A stretch of DNA of 64,000 nt from positions 1,674,001-1,738,000 of the forward strand of contig JAXBDG010000005.1 in assembly GCA_036320915.1 (NCBI GenBank), in the 5' to 3' direction. A program made the translations under genes and the position numbers. The stretch is from Linnemannia elongata (lineage: Eukaryota; Mortierellomycota; Mortierellomycetes; Mortierellales; Mortierellaceae). Shown here piece by piece: positions 1-13,015 of this stretch (the stretch's first letter is position 1; the number at the start of each line of letters is the position of its first letter). The notes below the pieces were generated by a model. It had not been told where the DNA came from. It worked only from the letters and a program-made list of their open reading frames with translations, and ran no database searches.

Positions 1-2
1 GC

Positions 3-2048
3 CATAACCATCAGCCTAATACTCCGATCATTGATCTTGAGCAGGACTCAGGGCCACGGAAGGACAGAGACCGGAGCAAGAAGCCACATGGACCAGCGAA
101 GAAGAAACCTACCAAACCTGTCGACACTGCAATTGCTGGAGGAAATCGCACACAGGACGCGAGCCCCTCCTCGCTCAGGATCTGTAATTTACAAGATATT
201 GCCAAGGGTCAATGGGTGTTTTCGCATGCCGCAAGCTCGCATTCCGCCCCAGGAGCCGGTCAGGACTTGTCATGGACTGGATACGGCCCCTTTGGGTGTA
301 GATCGACTATTTGGAACGAGCGATATCTTTTGACACCCGCAGCCGTGCCAGTGCCAGAGTCTGAGTCGTCAACTACGGCTTCCAGTCCACACCTATCCAA
401 GGACTGGGCATATGCCGACCGCCTACAACATTACCATTGGCTGATGGAGCCCTCTGGTCCAAAGCGCAAGCAAGATCAACAGCAGGAGCCAAAGTGTCGA
501 CAGCCGGATGTAGGCGTAGCTGACTTTGTGGAGGTGTTGAAGCGGTCTCCTTTGGTGATGATCGGTGACAAGTTTTTAGAACAGGAATTCCTGACGCTGG
601 AATGCATGCTTATGGGGATGCAGCAGCAGCTATTGCTCGACTACCGGGCAGAGGACAATGGAAACCGTGGTACACTGGCGGAACTCGAGGCCTTGGATTA
701 CTGGATCGATTCAGAAAAACCTGCTGTTATCGAGCTCAAGGTTGCATCTAGCGAGAAGCTGTCGCCACCCGAGTCGCCCTCAGACAGTTCGGCGGGAGCA
801 TCTAAGAGTCGATCGATAGTGTACAGAAAAGCAAAACCCGGACAGATGAAATTGATTGAGCGGCAGTCGAACCTTACGCTGATCACTTTTATTCGTTCAG
901 ACGTTCTCTGGGACACCGGGATGTTGACAGAAACAGCCGCCAAACATGCGTTGAAATCAGTAGAGGAGCTGGCAGCGCTGGATGCAGTTGGGCTGCACCC
1001 TGACTGCAAACTCGCGGGATTGACTTTAATGTGCGAGCCAGCTGGCATTGATCGACATGACAGCGAGTCCAGGGGAACTGCTTCTACAAAACCAACTCAA
1101 CAGTCCACATCGCGATGGTGGAAGTGGCTAGTGGGGTCGGAGGAGAGCCCGTCGGATGAGTTATCGGGACATAACGTCGCAGAGTCTGCTGACGAGGAGA
1201 TGTCTACGGGGTCTGATCTGGACCACGACATGATCAACTTGGAGTGGGTCGATACCCTGAAAGAGATTGTTGAGGAGTCGGCAAAGCTGCGTCAAAGGAG
1301 GAAATGGGGTGCACCAGAGGTGGAGAGGAAGCCTATGGTGTTGGTAAGCAATGGTCAGTTTTGGGAGTACGATCCACGGGACGCCGTTCCGTTTGACCTT
1401 CAGGATGGCGATCGAAAGTTGTCCAAGATCGAACAGGACAGGATCAAGGAGAGCCAGGACAGGCGGAGGAATACGTTGAGACAGCGGTACACGATTGTTT
1501 TGACCAACATGCTGGACTACATCAAGACAACGCATCCAGATCTGCGAGTCATGGTGCAAACGAGCGTGAAACGGAGTCCCTGCGAGTCTGCATCTGTTAG
1601 TGCGGACGATAAGGCCTTGTGGAAGCTGAAGGATCAGGAAGCTGCCCTTCTGAACGCACTGACCAAGGTTAGCTTGCTTCAGATTTATTTCATTTCTCTG
1701 ATTGTCAGCCATACATGCATTGGACTCTTTTTGTAACCCTCCTCTTTTATTCACTTGTAATGGTAACAGACGGTAGTGGCAAGGATGCAGGACCCACTGT
1801 ACTCGTTTTTGGACACCACCTTCCTCCGAATCTTCAAAGACTCGGCCCCTAACAAGCGCCACTGCTGCAACTTTATGATGCCAGGTATGAGCTTTGTCTC
1901 CCTTCAGCCTTCGGTTTAAAAGTGATTTTCGAGATAATGATTGCCACCAATACTAAAAAAAAAAGCTTGTTTTTTGGTGTTCGTTGTAGGTCCTCTTGAT
2001 ACCCTTGTGAAATTCCTGTACGGCGAACTCTACCGCTTAGACCTTTAA
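3..2048 (+). CDS. PMR5/TBL-type PC-esterase-like protein, 3' part (likely pseudoenzyme)
   Basis: The frame is open from the window edge, so the 5' end is missing. Exons are 3-1667, 1770-1884 and 1990-2048, 612 residues in total. I assign it to the PC-esterase/TBL (PMR5, Cas1-like) fold from three landmarks in the expected order. There is a Cys/Trp-rich N-terminal block ending near NERYLLTP (about base 330). A GDS-like block reads IGDKFLEQEF (about 561-590). A C-terminal block reads NFMMPGPLDTLVKFLYGEL, which corresponds to the family's HWCLPGPxDTWxELLY. Family members are Golgi or secreted O-acetyl transferases/esterases. Here the nucleophile Ser of GDS is Lys (570-572), and the Asp and His of the DxxH motif are His (1860-1862) and Asn (1869-1871). 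Catalysis is therefore doubtful. The middle holds a long charged, Ser-rich insertion. The family call is inference from motifs; the residue changes are read directly. Confidence 0.6.
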
Positions 2049-2556
2049 TACTTTTTAATACACCACGACTCGCCTTCCTCTCTTTGTTAACAACTATTTT
2101 AAACTTTGCGCTTCGCAACGGTGGTGTCCAGGAAGACAAGGGAAGAAAGGGGGCGGGGGGGGGGCCAAGTTGTAGTTGTGTGTTTGTTTGTTGTTTTTTT
2201 TATTTGTTTTGGTCAGCGGTTCACAGCAACATACCCCCCTTTCCCTCGGAGAATGGTCAAGACCACGACAAAAAAAAGGGGTGTATCGCACAGGACAGGG
2301 GTAGAAAAGGAGGGGCATGGCCAAAATAAAATACAGAAGTGGGCGAGTGGGTCACACACAGGTTGGAGCCTGAACAAAGGCACGACGAGGAACGAAGGAA
2401 GAAGGACAAGGGTGCATCAGGTGAACGATCTTTCTATCCCTTGTTCCTACTCTGTTCCTGCTCCTGACAGGTCGATTGTTGTCATTTCTCCTCCTTGGCT
2501 GAACCAAAGAAAAATAGCAGTGCGTAAAGATGCCTCTTTGTTGTTGCTTTGGACGC

Positions 2557-2598
<42 letters not shown>

Positions 2599-3020
2599 AC
2601 CTTTCTCTGTATGGCCTCCTATTCATGGATGGGGGTAGTCATGTCCCCTGTCCGTGCTTTGAGCTCGTCACCTCATCCATCTTCGCTCTGCGCTCAGTCG
2701 ACTTTTTTTTTTTTTTTTTTTTCTCTTTCTCTTTCTCTTTCTCTCCCTTCTTCCTTTTCCTTTCTTTACACCATTCCCTTTTTCATCCCTCTTCTCATAC
2801 TTACCTCCGCTTGTACACTGTCTCATTTCACCCCCTTTTCGCCTTACTCTCTCTATTTTTCTCTCACTCTCTCACTCCCCCCTGACTGACCTTGCTTTAC
2901 TATCAGGCATCCATTTCTCCACAACCAACACTCGACACTTAATCCCTCCTCCCTCTTCCTTCCTGAACGAAAAGGCAAAGACAAAGGCACAGAGAGTTCA
3001 ACCAGCCTCTTTCATGAATA
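2049..3020. other. Intergenic region with long T tracts
   Basis: No convincing gene. It holds the 3' end of the PC-esterase-like gene and the promoter/leader of the next gene. An uninterrupted run of 38 T spans 2560-2597 and a second T run lies at 2702-2722. These are followed by a strongly pyrimidine-rich stretch (CTTT/CTCT) up to about 2890, typical of leaders and promoters in this window. Reading frames here translate mostly to Phe/Leu/Ser runs and are not credible. Confidence 0.6.
2560..2597 (+). repeat. 38-base T homopolymer
   Basis: Uninterrupted T run about 425 bases upstream of the giant fusion gene. It could exclude nucleosomes at the promoter. Length may vary between isolates or reads. 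Confidence 0.95.
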
Positions 3021-6000
3021 ATGGCCGCCAACGCGCCTACTCCGCCACACAGTAACAATAGTGAAAGCAATGGTGGTGGTCGATCCAGGGCCAGGTTTCA
3101 ACCGTCGTTTCTCGCTGCTGCTCCCTCCCAACCACTTATCCATCACCACCACCAATCCTTCCCCTCCTCAACGTCGTCCTTTTCCATCCGCCACTCGACT
3201 TCGACCTCCAGTCTTCTAGGTCCCAACGAAACGACTCGAATTTCGTTCTTACAGAACTCGTTCAATGGACCTAATAGCGCCAATAGCCACGCCTCTTCGA
3301 ATTATCATCACCCCCCTCATGGACTTCCTTCCAGCTATGAACGTCGTTCCTTTCAGGGGTTGAATGGTGCTGGTGGGTATGGAGACCATCCAGTGTCGTT
3401 TGGGGTAGGAACATGGAGTCTTTATGCTTCTGCTGCGGGTGCTGCAGGGGGACAGGCAGAGGGACGAGCAACAATTGGGGCAATTGGGACAGGGGGATCG
3501 AGCAGACCAAGGGCATCGACGGCACACGAGGGCATCCTGCACGATGCAACGTCTGACTATAATTCACTGTATACCATCGACAATACGACTCCAAATCTCG
3601 ACGACCTTTCGGACGATGATGAAGACGGTGTGTCGTACTTTGGCACTGCAGGACAGGATTTTTTGCTCAAGAAGAAGCGTGCACAACGGTCGAGAATGTT
3701 GTACTGGATTGACTTGGTTGCGCTGGTCATCTTTCTGGCCTTGGCTGGGTTGGTGCCGCCCGGCTCTGGAGGTGGGGGATCACCAGGGTGGACATGGACT
3801 TGGGAGAGGATACCATGGCTATTGACGGTGATGGCTATTATACGTATCTTGCTCATGGCCTTTACGGCCCGCTATAGTCATGGGAACTACAACGCCACTG
3901 TCATCTTTGCCTGCGTGGTACGTTTTCTAATGGACCCCTTTTTCTGTCCTTTTTTTTCAAAGCAGTAACATCCAGTCATGTCCATGGACCGAGGAAGTGT
4001 GCACAAACTAATGGGTGTATCTATTTTCATCTCTTTTACCTCCTTGTACCAAACACGACCGATTGTGTAGCTGATGACCTTGGTAATGATGTTCCAGATT
4101 AATATGATCATCCAGCACCGCATGGCGCTCAGTATCGCCCTGATTGTCCAGTACACCGTCTCGATCATCCTCACCCAGTTCCATTGGATCTCCTATTCTG
4201 CACACACGCCCATGTCGGCCACCCTCGCTTATGCTTACGACCCACTCTTGCACGACAGCATTACTTTCTCGAGAGAATCTCGGTACCTCAACGGAAATGG
4301 TCATAGTGGTGCGAACGGAGGAGTCAATGGTAATGGCAATGGAGTGTATCCTCATGGACGACCTACAACGGCCTTGCGACGGGGGACTTCATACGGAACT
4401 ATGAGTAATTCTCCGTTTGACGCTGTTCAGGAACTGGACGAGGAGCAGGATGATGACGACCAGGATGTGTTTATCAAGGTCAATGTGGATCGCAAGCAGG
4501 CAGCAATTCGTGTGACTGGAGCTGGTGGTTCAGATGATAATGATACCTCGGATGAAGAAGGAGTTGAGGATGAGGAGGAGGAACAGGATATGGCGACTTT
4601 GTTGGCCTCTCAGGAACAACGACGACTCCAAGCCTATGGTCGCACTACAACCACGACCACTACGTCGCCTTCTGCAGGACCTGCTCGGACAGCCTTGTCT
4701 CCTCAGATGATACTCAGTGGCGACGCTGGAACTCCAACTAAATCTCCGCTCTCGTGGGCTTTCCGAGGAACACACGATCCAGCATCGGCGACGTCTTCGT
4801 ATGGTGTTCGGATGGCGGCTTCAGGAATTCCGGGAGCGGCTGCTGTTGCTGGTGAAAGTGCTGCAGGAGGGTTGACGGTTGGGTATGGAACTCCTAGGAG
4901 GCGACCTTTTAAGACTGGTCGGGATCTGAACGGGACTGGGCGCAGGACCTGGACCGGAGGGCACAGTATTATTTATTCTGGGATTTTCGTTGATGACGAG
5001 TCGGACGACGATAACGACGATGAAGGCGGGAATGGTGATGGTAGAGATGGTAACGAGGCGGGTGACCTTGGTGGTGCCAGCGAGGTTGAGGGAGAGGATA
5101 TTGACGCAAATGAAAAACTGGCGGAGGTGACGGTAGGAGGCGAAGGCGAGAGGAATGAGAAGGAGGACGTGGGTGGAGATGCGATTGTTTCAGTGGATCA
5201 TTCACAAGAGCAGTTGATATTTGACGACACTATCAAAGCAGAGATCGACAGTTCTTTCGAGACGACGGAAAGTGAGACTGGAGTCAGTGTCGACGTGGTC
5301 AACCTTGAAGGGGCCGAGCAGGATGGCGATGATGTGAAGGTAGAGGTTGGATCCAGCGCAGGTGTAACAGTAAAAGTCGGGATTACAGAGACGACCAAGC
5401 GTGCCACGGTACGGGAAACAAAGACCGTGCATCGGCATGGCTTGAAGATCACTGGACCTGGTCATTCGGAAGATGGGTCAATTATCGGCAACTTGGTGGA
5501 TGTCGATGGGCGGCTTGTTGTAGGCGAGGTGCTTGTTGTTGACGGTGGCATCGACCTGACGAGTACGCCTGATAAGGGCGTTGTGGATGGTGAGACAAAA
5601 CCGGGTCTTCATCCTCATTTTGACATAACTTTGCCGGCAGGAGACGATGCAGAAAACGCAACGGCGATCGATAGACCATATCAAGGTATGCCGGCATAAA
5701 AGAAACCACTTTCACAAAAGGTAGCTTCGTTTGTGTTCAAAAGGAATTGTTTCTAACATCGATATGTACTTTGCTTCAACTTCGATAGAGCCTAAGTCAA
5801 GCGGTGGGCCGCATGGAGACCATTTTCCTGAAGGAAACCATCACGGATTGTCGACCCTCCGCTTCAACATCTCTTCACGTAAGGATATCACGGCAGTGAT
5901 ATGCGACGACGAGGACTGCGAGGAACACCCATACCAGGAAGGTCCCGCCGCCGAGCTGGAAGCTGCTACTGGGTACACCGGAAAGGGACACATTGTTCAG

Positions 6001-9000
6001 TTGGATATCAAGGAGAGTGAGACCAATGCTGAAGAGCGAACCGGGGATGGGATCAATGACTTTGAGGACTCTTCGGATTCTGGGACCATCCTTGGTTTAC
6101 CAGATCATCACCACCGGCGCCGGATCGACGATGGATCGAGTGGTGGGCTCGAGGTTCTCCCTGTGGGTACGATTACGATACGCAAGGGCAAGGAGGGGGA
6201 TGGGCATACTCATGAATCGACAGAGGTTATTGCGGGTGTTGGATCTGTGGAGGTGACGGATTCGGGGGTTTTAGTTGTGCCAGTAACTGGAACCGTTGAC
6301 CCGCAGACTTCAAAACCCGGGGTCGTCGTTGGCGGTGTTATGGAGGGGGACGGTGAGGGTGAAGGTGTCCACCGGCGGATTCATATTCATGAACGAAGAG
6401 AGCGTGTGACGATTGAGGAGGAAGACGAGATTGGTGTCGTCGGTGTTCATGGAGTGCACGGAGTTTATGGTGTTCATGGCATTCATGGTATTCACGGCGG
6501 TCATGGAATCCATGGGACAGTTGTCCTTGGAGATTCCTCAGAGGACGGCCGAATCGGTGGGGTAGTGGTCGTGGAGGGTGATAACTCAGGACCGATCCTT
6601 GTTCCACCTCGACACCGCGTTCCTGGCCAGTGGATTGATATCGATGGTCAAGGACCCCCGGAAGGTGTCATTACTTGGGGAATTGCCGACGATATCCCAC
6701 CATACATTCAGCAAGAAGGCGTCATCATCGGATCAGGACCAGAGCCTATGGTTTACATTCCACCTCAAAGGACAGCCATCGTCGAGCCACCAGCTAGACC
6801 CATTGCGGTTGCGATGCCTCAGGAGCCTGTCGCAGTGATCCAACCAGCACCACGCCCCGTCATGGTGGCTCGTCCAGCCCCGCAACCAATTATCGCACCA
6901 CCGCCCATGATTGCGCCGGCTCCAATTATGCAGATCCCGCCACCTCAGCCACAAATGCTCGTCCGACCCCAACCTCAACCAGTTGCCTATAGACTGCCTC
7001 CTCGAGCACAGGTCATCCAAGCGCCACCAGCTCCGGTCTACCAGCCTATTGTTCGGCCACCAGCTCCAGTCTACCAGCCTATTGTTCAGCCACCAGCAAT
7101 CGTTGCCCCTCCGCCACCTCAACTTCCGCCGCCTCAAGTTTTGTATCAACCTCAACCCAGAGCCGTAGTGCCGGCCATGGTTGCCCCTGCACCCGTTGTT
7201 GCCCCTACCTATGGGACTTACGAGACCATTGTGCCGGGTGCTGTTGGCGGCGTCGCTGGTGTCGGAGGTGTAGGTATGCGTGGCGTTGGAGGAGTGGGTG
7301 CAGTCGGAGGTGGTGTTGTAGGTGGCGGTGGAATAGGCGGAATAGGTGGGCGGCCATACTCGGTTGCCTCGATCTACGACGACCAGTCGGTCGTTTCCAT
7401 TTATGAGCGGGAGAACTATGACCTTGGCGATGTTGCTTCGATCTATGACGACCGGTCGATCGTGTCTATCGATGGAATTGGGCACGGTCCTGTTGGCTAT
7501 GGAGGCCATCCATACATGGCTGGAGCCGGCATGGTTGGAGGTGGCATGATTGGAGCCGGCATGGTTGGAGGACGCGCACTCCCAGGTATGGCGTATGACC
7601 GTCATATGGTCTCTGCTGCTCATGTTCCTAGAGAGGGTCATGAGGCACAACATCAAGCGAGACTAATGGAGCCAGTCGAGTACGTGGACTATGACCGAGG
7701 CGTAGATGAGTACTACAAGAGCCGTCATGATATGGGGCCATTGGATTTGCCAAGGTACAGGTCAGAGGATAGTATCGAGGAGCAAGTAGAGGGCCGCCAT
7801 ATGTTCAGACAGTCGGCGTCAATCTCGGAGCGGGACTATCGTCGCGACCGCAGTGACGATCGGGTGGATATGGACTCAGAGGTCCTTGTAGAGAACCGTC
7901 ATGCTGCCTTCCCCTCGGACTCTGTCAGGACAGAGACGTCATACACCGAGTCACCGTATCAGGAGGTTCATCTTGAAGATGGTCCGGTACCGTTGCAGGA
8001 ACTAGCGATCGAGACCTATTATGATACGACCAAATCGCAGCTCAAAGTACGCGAGAACCAAAGTCGACTGCTTTCGGAGATGGCGTTTCAGTTGAAGAAG
8101 CGACAGCAGCAGGATCAGGAGCATGATCGAGAGATCTCGCCATCGTTGGATCAAGTTGTTCCTCGGTCGCCCACCTCTCCTGTTCCTGGCGTTTCTTCCT
8201 TGTCGCTTTCTTTGCAGAACCAGAACCAGAGCCAACCACCAACGCTCAACATTCCAAAACCACCAGCAAACCCCCCTCCAGTCAGACTTCTTGCCAGTAG
8301 AGGTATCCCTACACCTCTGCTTCAGGCAAAAGGTATCATGATCCCACCTCGGTCTCCGTCTCACAGACAATCACCAACTCCCAGAAACCGTCCCTCGGAC
8401 ACGACGAGCAGCAACGAGGCAAGAGCTGGTAGTGACAGAGATGACAAGGACTCGGAGCCGATTCTGTCGACCTCATCCAAGAACGCCGAGAACATTATGT
8501 TGCTTGCCAGGAACCAAAAGAGCGACTCATCGGCATCGACAGCAACGGCAGCGGCAACAGCAGCACTTCTCAGTCAAGAGGCGGCATCCAAGGCGCGCTC
8601 GCTTATTTCAGGATCGGTCTTGCAGTACAACAATAGTGTATCGAGAGGCTTCGAGCGTCTAGGATTGCCTATGCCGCAGAGTACAGCGACGCATTCGGGG
8701 AAAGCCAAGGACAGCCAAGGCGGCGCAGCAGCTGCTGCTGCTGTTGCCACTGCATCGACACGGAGGGCTAAGCGGAAACAGTCGATCCCACCCATGAGCA
8801 GGAATCATCTTCACCCAGTTCAGTTGACGGAGGGGATTATGGCTTGCTGGAACAATGAGTTTGGAGGCGCTCTTGGGGTCTTTAAGGACCATAGTACTCT
8901 CTATCCCCGATGGAGCCTTGCTGCTGCTGAGGTAAATTGCCTTTGTTTGAGTTTTGGGATATGTATATTATACCAGGACCTTTTATTAATGTTTAAACTG

Positions 9001-12000
9001 CTTTTGTTTACGCTTTATGTTGTTTTTACTAGGTGCATATCGTGCGTCAGTTAATCAGCGGGCAGCTCTCAGAGGCCGACTCTGAACTTACAGATGCGCT
9101 CCAGCTGTCTGAGAAGGTGGCTTCTCGTGTCCTCGATAAGAAGACCGATCTGGTAAGATTCATACTGTGCAACGATCATAGCATGAATGTTGAGCAGCTA
9201 TTACTCGGTGCCCTGATAGTTTAATTGTAATTTTCGATCCAATAGGACGCCAGCTTCTTGGGATACCGATCGATCTGCAGTGCCGACCCCAGTCTGATCA
9301 CACCCAACGAGAACACGCTTCGACAAAACTACAAGTGGGATTGTGAGATGGCGTTTTATGACACTTTGCTCTACCGTGGTATCCTACAGTTAACCTCAGC
9401 ATCGGACACCAAGGGCACCTTTTCGGACATCAAGGGTGGACTTCAACTCCGCAGGGCGTGGAAGGGCTACATGCGGATCAAACAGGAGATGGAGCTTACA
9501 AAGGAGCGCATCCAGAAACTGACAGCCCTTGCCGCGACTTCTGATCAGGATAACTCTTCAGCACAAGCGCCCACGGGAGAAGACGACTCCAACTCGACCA
9601 GTGCAACACGGTTGGCTCATCTTTCAAAGGCTAGTCGTCCTACTCGACCCGCTCCTGTTCCTATTCCAAACGCCTCAAGTGCGCCACCGCCAAGTTCCAA
9701 ACGGAATCCACCACTCTCAACCTCTCAGTCTTCAGAAGGTTCACGTTGGTCGCTCTTTGGACGACGCGGCAGCTTGAGCCAGTCTGCAGCCTCGTTATCA
9801 TCCTCGCCCACAGATGCATCCGAGTTCCTTCAGGATGGCGAGCGCACACGGTCTAGGTTCATGCCCTCAAGTTCTTCTGTTCATAAGGGTCTTGCAAGCG
9901 CGCTCCGAGATCAAGCCAAGGCCGCTGAAGACCTAAAGACAGCTGTCCGCGTTCTCGAGGATGTGGAGGACTACTTGCTGTATGGCATTGGTCTTTTCTA
10001 TTTCATTGTCACGGTTGTTCCAAAGTCGCTGTTGCCGGCTCTGAGGACGATTGGATTGCAGTCGAACCATGAACTTGGCATAAAGAACCTGGAGGCCGTC
10101 TTTGCTCGCAAGAATGGTCGAGGTATGGTTACTTGCTCTTTCTCTTGCTCTTTTTCAGCCGTGGTCTCGGTAGGTGGCTAACTCATGTTCTGATAATTAC
10201 CTGCTACATTAGCTCCGTTTGCGGGACTTTACTTATTGATCAACTACCTGTTCCTGCCGCGAGGCATGGAGGATGCAAGCATATCTCTAGGAAGGGCCGG
10301 CGAGATCGTAGCCGAATGCCTCAAGACCTGCCCGTAGGTGTTTGTCTCTGTGATGATAGAATTTGAGCTGAAAAGATCTGTACATTGGTGTTAAGCATTG
10401 ATAAGTTAATCTTTGTATTTATTAGAAATGGCTCGAGCTACTTGTTGATGGCTTGCCACTATGCCCGTAAGACAGGCAATATGATCCCGGCTGCCTTGAA
10501 CCATATCACCCGTGGCATTCAGACATGCGAAGCAGCCGCCATTCCGTCCATCAACTACCGATTCGAACTTGGTCTGACGTTCTTTATCCATCAAGAGTTT
10601 GGCAAGGCTGCGGATGTGTTTGAGATCCTTTGGCGAAAGTTTATAACGGCCCAACCTGTCAACCACCCGACAGACCTCTCTGCAGGAAATGCCCGTGGCA
10701 GGAGACGCAAGGGACGGAGTAACAGTGTCAGTCAGCATTCACGGACTAGGAACGAGCCATCTTTGAGTAGCAACCCTGGTGTGATGGAGGAGGAGGAGGA
10801 CGAGGAGGACGACTTTGAGTTGGCGCCTTTCTGTGGACTCTGCTTGATTGCTAGTAAGGTAGTTCTTCGTCTTGGACAAGAGGGCTACTTTGAGTACGGA
10901 CGAGACGGATTCGGACATCAGGGAAACGACACCCCCACGATGTCGGATGGGACCTCAACAAGTACAAGATTAGCAGGATCAGGATCGACTTCACCCATCA
11001 ACTACCCGCGGACAGGACCCGAGTTTGACCTTTTGATGGCTGCTCAGGAGGTGTTGATCATGATGGCAGGACCCGAGTTGATGGCAAAACACACAGCGGC
11101 TGGATCTGTCTTTGGACATATCAAGGCGGGATCCAGTCAGAGTACTTGGTCTATCAGAGATGTTGTTACTGCTGCTGTTGATGGCAATGGCACCATTAGT
11201 AGCATTTCGACCTTGAACGGACATCCACCCCTTACACCCACTCCACCCCCGCAAACTGGCAAAGTATGTCGCCCTTTTCATCACCTTTGCTTTGTGGTCA
11301 CAAACAACCTGACAAAAGCTCTGATGCTAACCTTCTCTCCTTTTCTTGACGTGCAGCTGAACCGGTTCAACAAGTTTGCATGGAACCAGTGCCAAAAGAG
11401 CCTCCAAAAGGGTCGCATTTCGCCCTTCTTGCCTCTGGTGATCCTATACCTGAGACGTGACCTTGCCTATATGAAACCCGCCTTGCTCAGAAAGTACCGC
11501 ACTCTCTTGGAGACCATCTGGAAGGTATGTCAACTTTCGCACTTTGTTGGCATCGTTTGTACTTTGGTAAGCATTCATTAACCATGTTCATTTTTGTTCT
11601 TATATATCTAGTCTGTGCAACATACAGCTGACATTGACACACAGGCGATCTATTTGCTGCTGAGCGCGGTTGTCCATCGCCAGCTCCTTCCCGACGATGC
11701 TACCTTCGCCTACACTGCCCTGACAGACTGCTTGCTTCTGGAGGCGACTATTGAGAGCGAGATGTGGGTTGTACCCTATTGCCACTACGAGGTGAGTTTT
11801 GACTACTTTGTTCTTTCGTATTGTGCGAAAAGAAAAAAAAAATCAGCTATCCACGTTATCTAACATTTTAATTTTCATTCCCTATCAGTTAGGTGAGCTG
11901 TTGTATAGGAAGCTGCATCTTCCACAGGCAGCTCTGGAACAGTTTCAATGGATCGTCAAGGGGCCCGGCAAAGAAGTGCGACCCACCAGCATCTTTTACG

Positions 12001-12818
12001 CATCCGTCCACAACTCTAACCCGCGGCTCTCAGTTTACGGAGGCGGATACCCTTCAGACACCGTCACCAACTTGATCGAGCGTTCGACCGCCGCTGGAGG
12101 AGGAGGGCACTCAAAACACCCTTCTACGGCATCCAACAAACGTCTCAGCCAAATGTTCCCGACAGGTCTCGGCATCTCTGGAGTCGCTGGATCGTCCCCC
12201 TCTGCAACTGCTGGATTCATGGCCTCTCCGCCCAACCCGATGGCGTTCTACAATTCGCGATACAAGAAGTTTGAGTTCTCCCAGTCGTTGAGGCAGAGGA
12301 GTGCTGTCTGTATTGAGCAGGTTCAGAAGACGATTGATAGTGGTGTCTCCCCGAGCACACCTACAAGTCGACGTACGTCCGTAGCAGACCAGGGCCATGT
12401 TGAAGCAAAGACTAGTATTGTTGCTGAGACGGGGTACAACTCGATCAAGAAGACCACCAAAGCCGAGTTGGCATCTCTTGTAAATGCTCAAGAACAGGAA
12501 CGAAGCGCGACTACGACTACGTTAAAGCAAAATTCTTTGCAGTCGGTGGACCCAGCGGACCAACTTGGCAGTGATGCGCAGGCGGCTATCAAGTCGGCCA
12601 AGCTTTCTGGAGAAATGGATCAAGAAGCGCAAGGTGGCACTCCTCGTTCTTCGTTTGGTGCGAGTCGTGATGGTGCGGGTACACCGTTGATGAGATCGGT
12701 GAGCGAAAGCTCAGCACACTCGCCTGGTCGGCGAGGGTACTCTTTTAGCACCCTGCCTAATATCCTGTCAAATGCACAACAGAGGCGAGGCAGCCAACAG
12801 CTCAGTCAAGGCGCCTAA
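3021..12818 (+). CDS. Giant fusion: four-helix membrane module + disordered region + IML2/TTC39 domain
   Basis: Ten exons: 3021-3917, 4071-5685, 5789-8931, 9033-9152, 9246-10122, 10213-10333, 10426-11263, 11357-11524, 11612-11791, 11889-12818. They sum to 2962 residues in one open frame. Residues 1-220 are Ser/His-rich. Four hydrophobic helices lie at about 226-248, 263-284, 292-313 and 317-339. About 340-1840 is acidic, Gly-, Pro- and His-rich and looks disordered. From about 1845 the sequence matches the IML2/TTC39 family: conserved ACWNNEF start, RRAWKGY, then LLYGIGLFYFIVTVVPKSLLP and APFAGLYLLINY, and tetratricopeptide-like helices to about 2680. Family members include yeast Iml2, linked to lipid-droplet and inclusion-body clearance. 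I recognise no family for the membrane module. Intron 5686-5788 (branch CTAAC, acceptor TAG) joins the two halves. No stop or promoter-like gap separates them. A two-gene reading remains possible if that intron is retained, ending at 5699. AATAAA follows at 12828. Confidence 0.72.
6430..7600 (+). repeat. Coding low-complexity repeats inside the fusion gene
   Basis: Within exon 3 the protein shows stacked short repeats. VHG/IHG triplets lie at about 6448-6515. Pro-rich repeats follow at 6780-7200, including a near-perfect 36-base tandem copy encoding PPAPVYQPIVRP at about 7027-7098. Gly/Val runs lie at 7225-7345. A duplicated SIYDD block (SVASIYDD then DVASIYDD) spans about 7360-7470, and MVGGGMIGAGMVGG lies near 7530-7570. 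The frame stays open throughout, so this is coding expansion rather than intergenic satellite. Confidence 0.7.
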
Positions 12819-13015
12819 TAGATTCAAATAAACCTAGAGAAAGTGAAAGTGACTGTTGATGCAATTAAGCCACCGTGATTTGTTGTTGATTTTTTTTTTT
12901 TTTTTTTGTGAGAGTGTTATGTGTATGGTTGCGTTGGCATGAGCGGTGTTTGTTTTGTTCACCTTGACCCTCTCTCCATCCATCTTTCAACCCATTAACC
13001 CTCACTTCGACAAAC

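Noticed and set aside
5686..5699. End of the membrane-half protein at the TAA of 5697-5699
   Set aside because: The stop lies inside a well-formed intron (5686-5788), and splicing restores a continuous frame. It is kept only as the alternative model.
6733..7656. 307-residue minus-strand frame rich in Trp, Asn and Arg
   Set aside because: Antisense of the Pro/Gly repeats in the fusion gene; repetitive composition explains the lack of stops.
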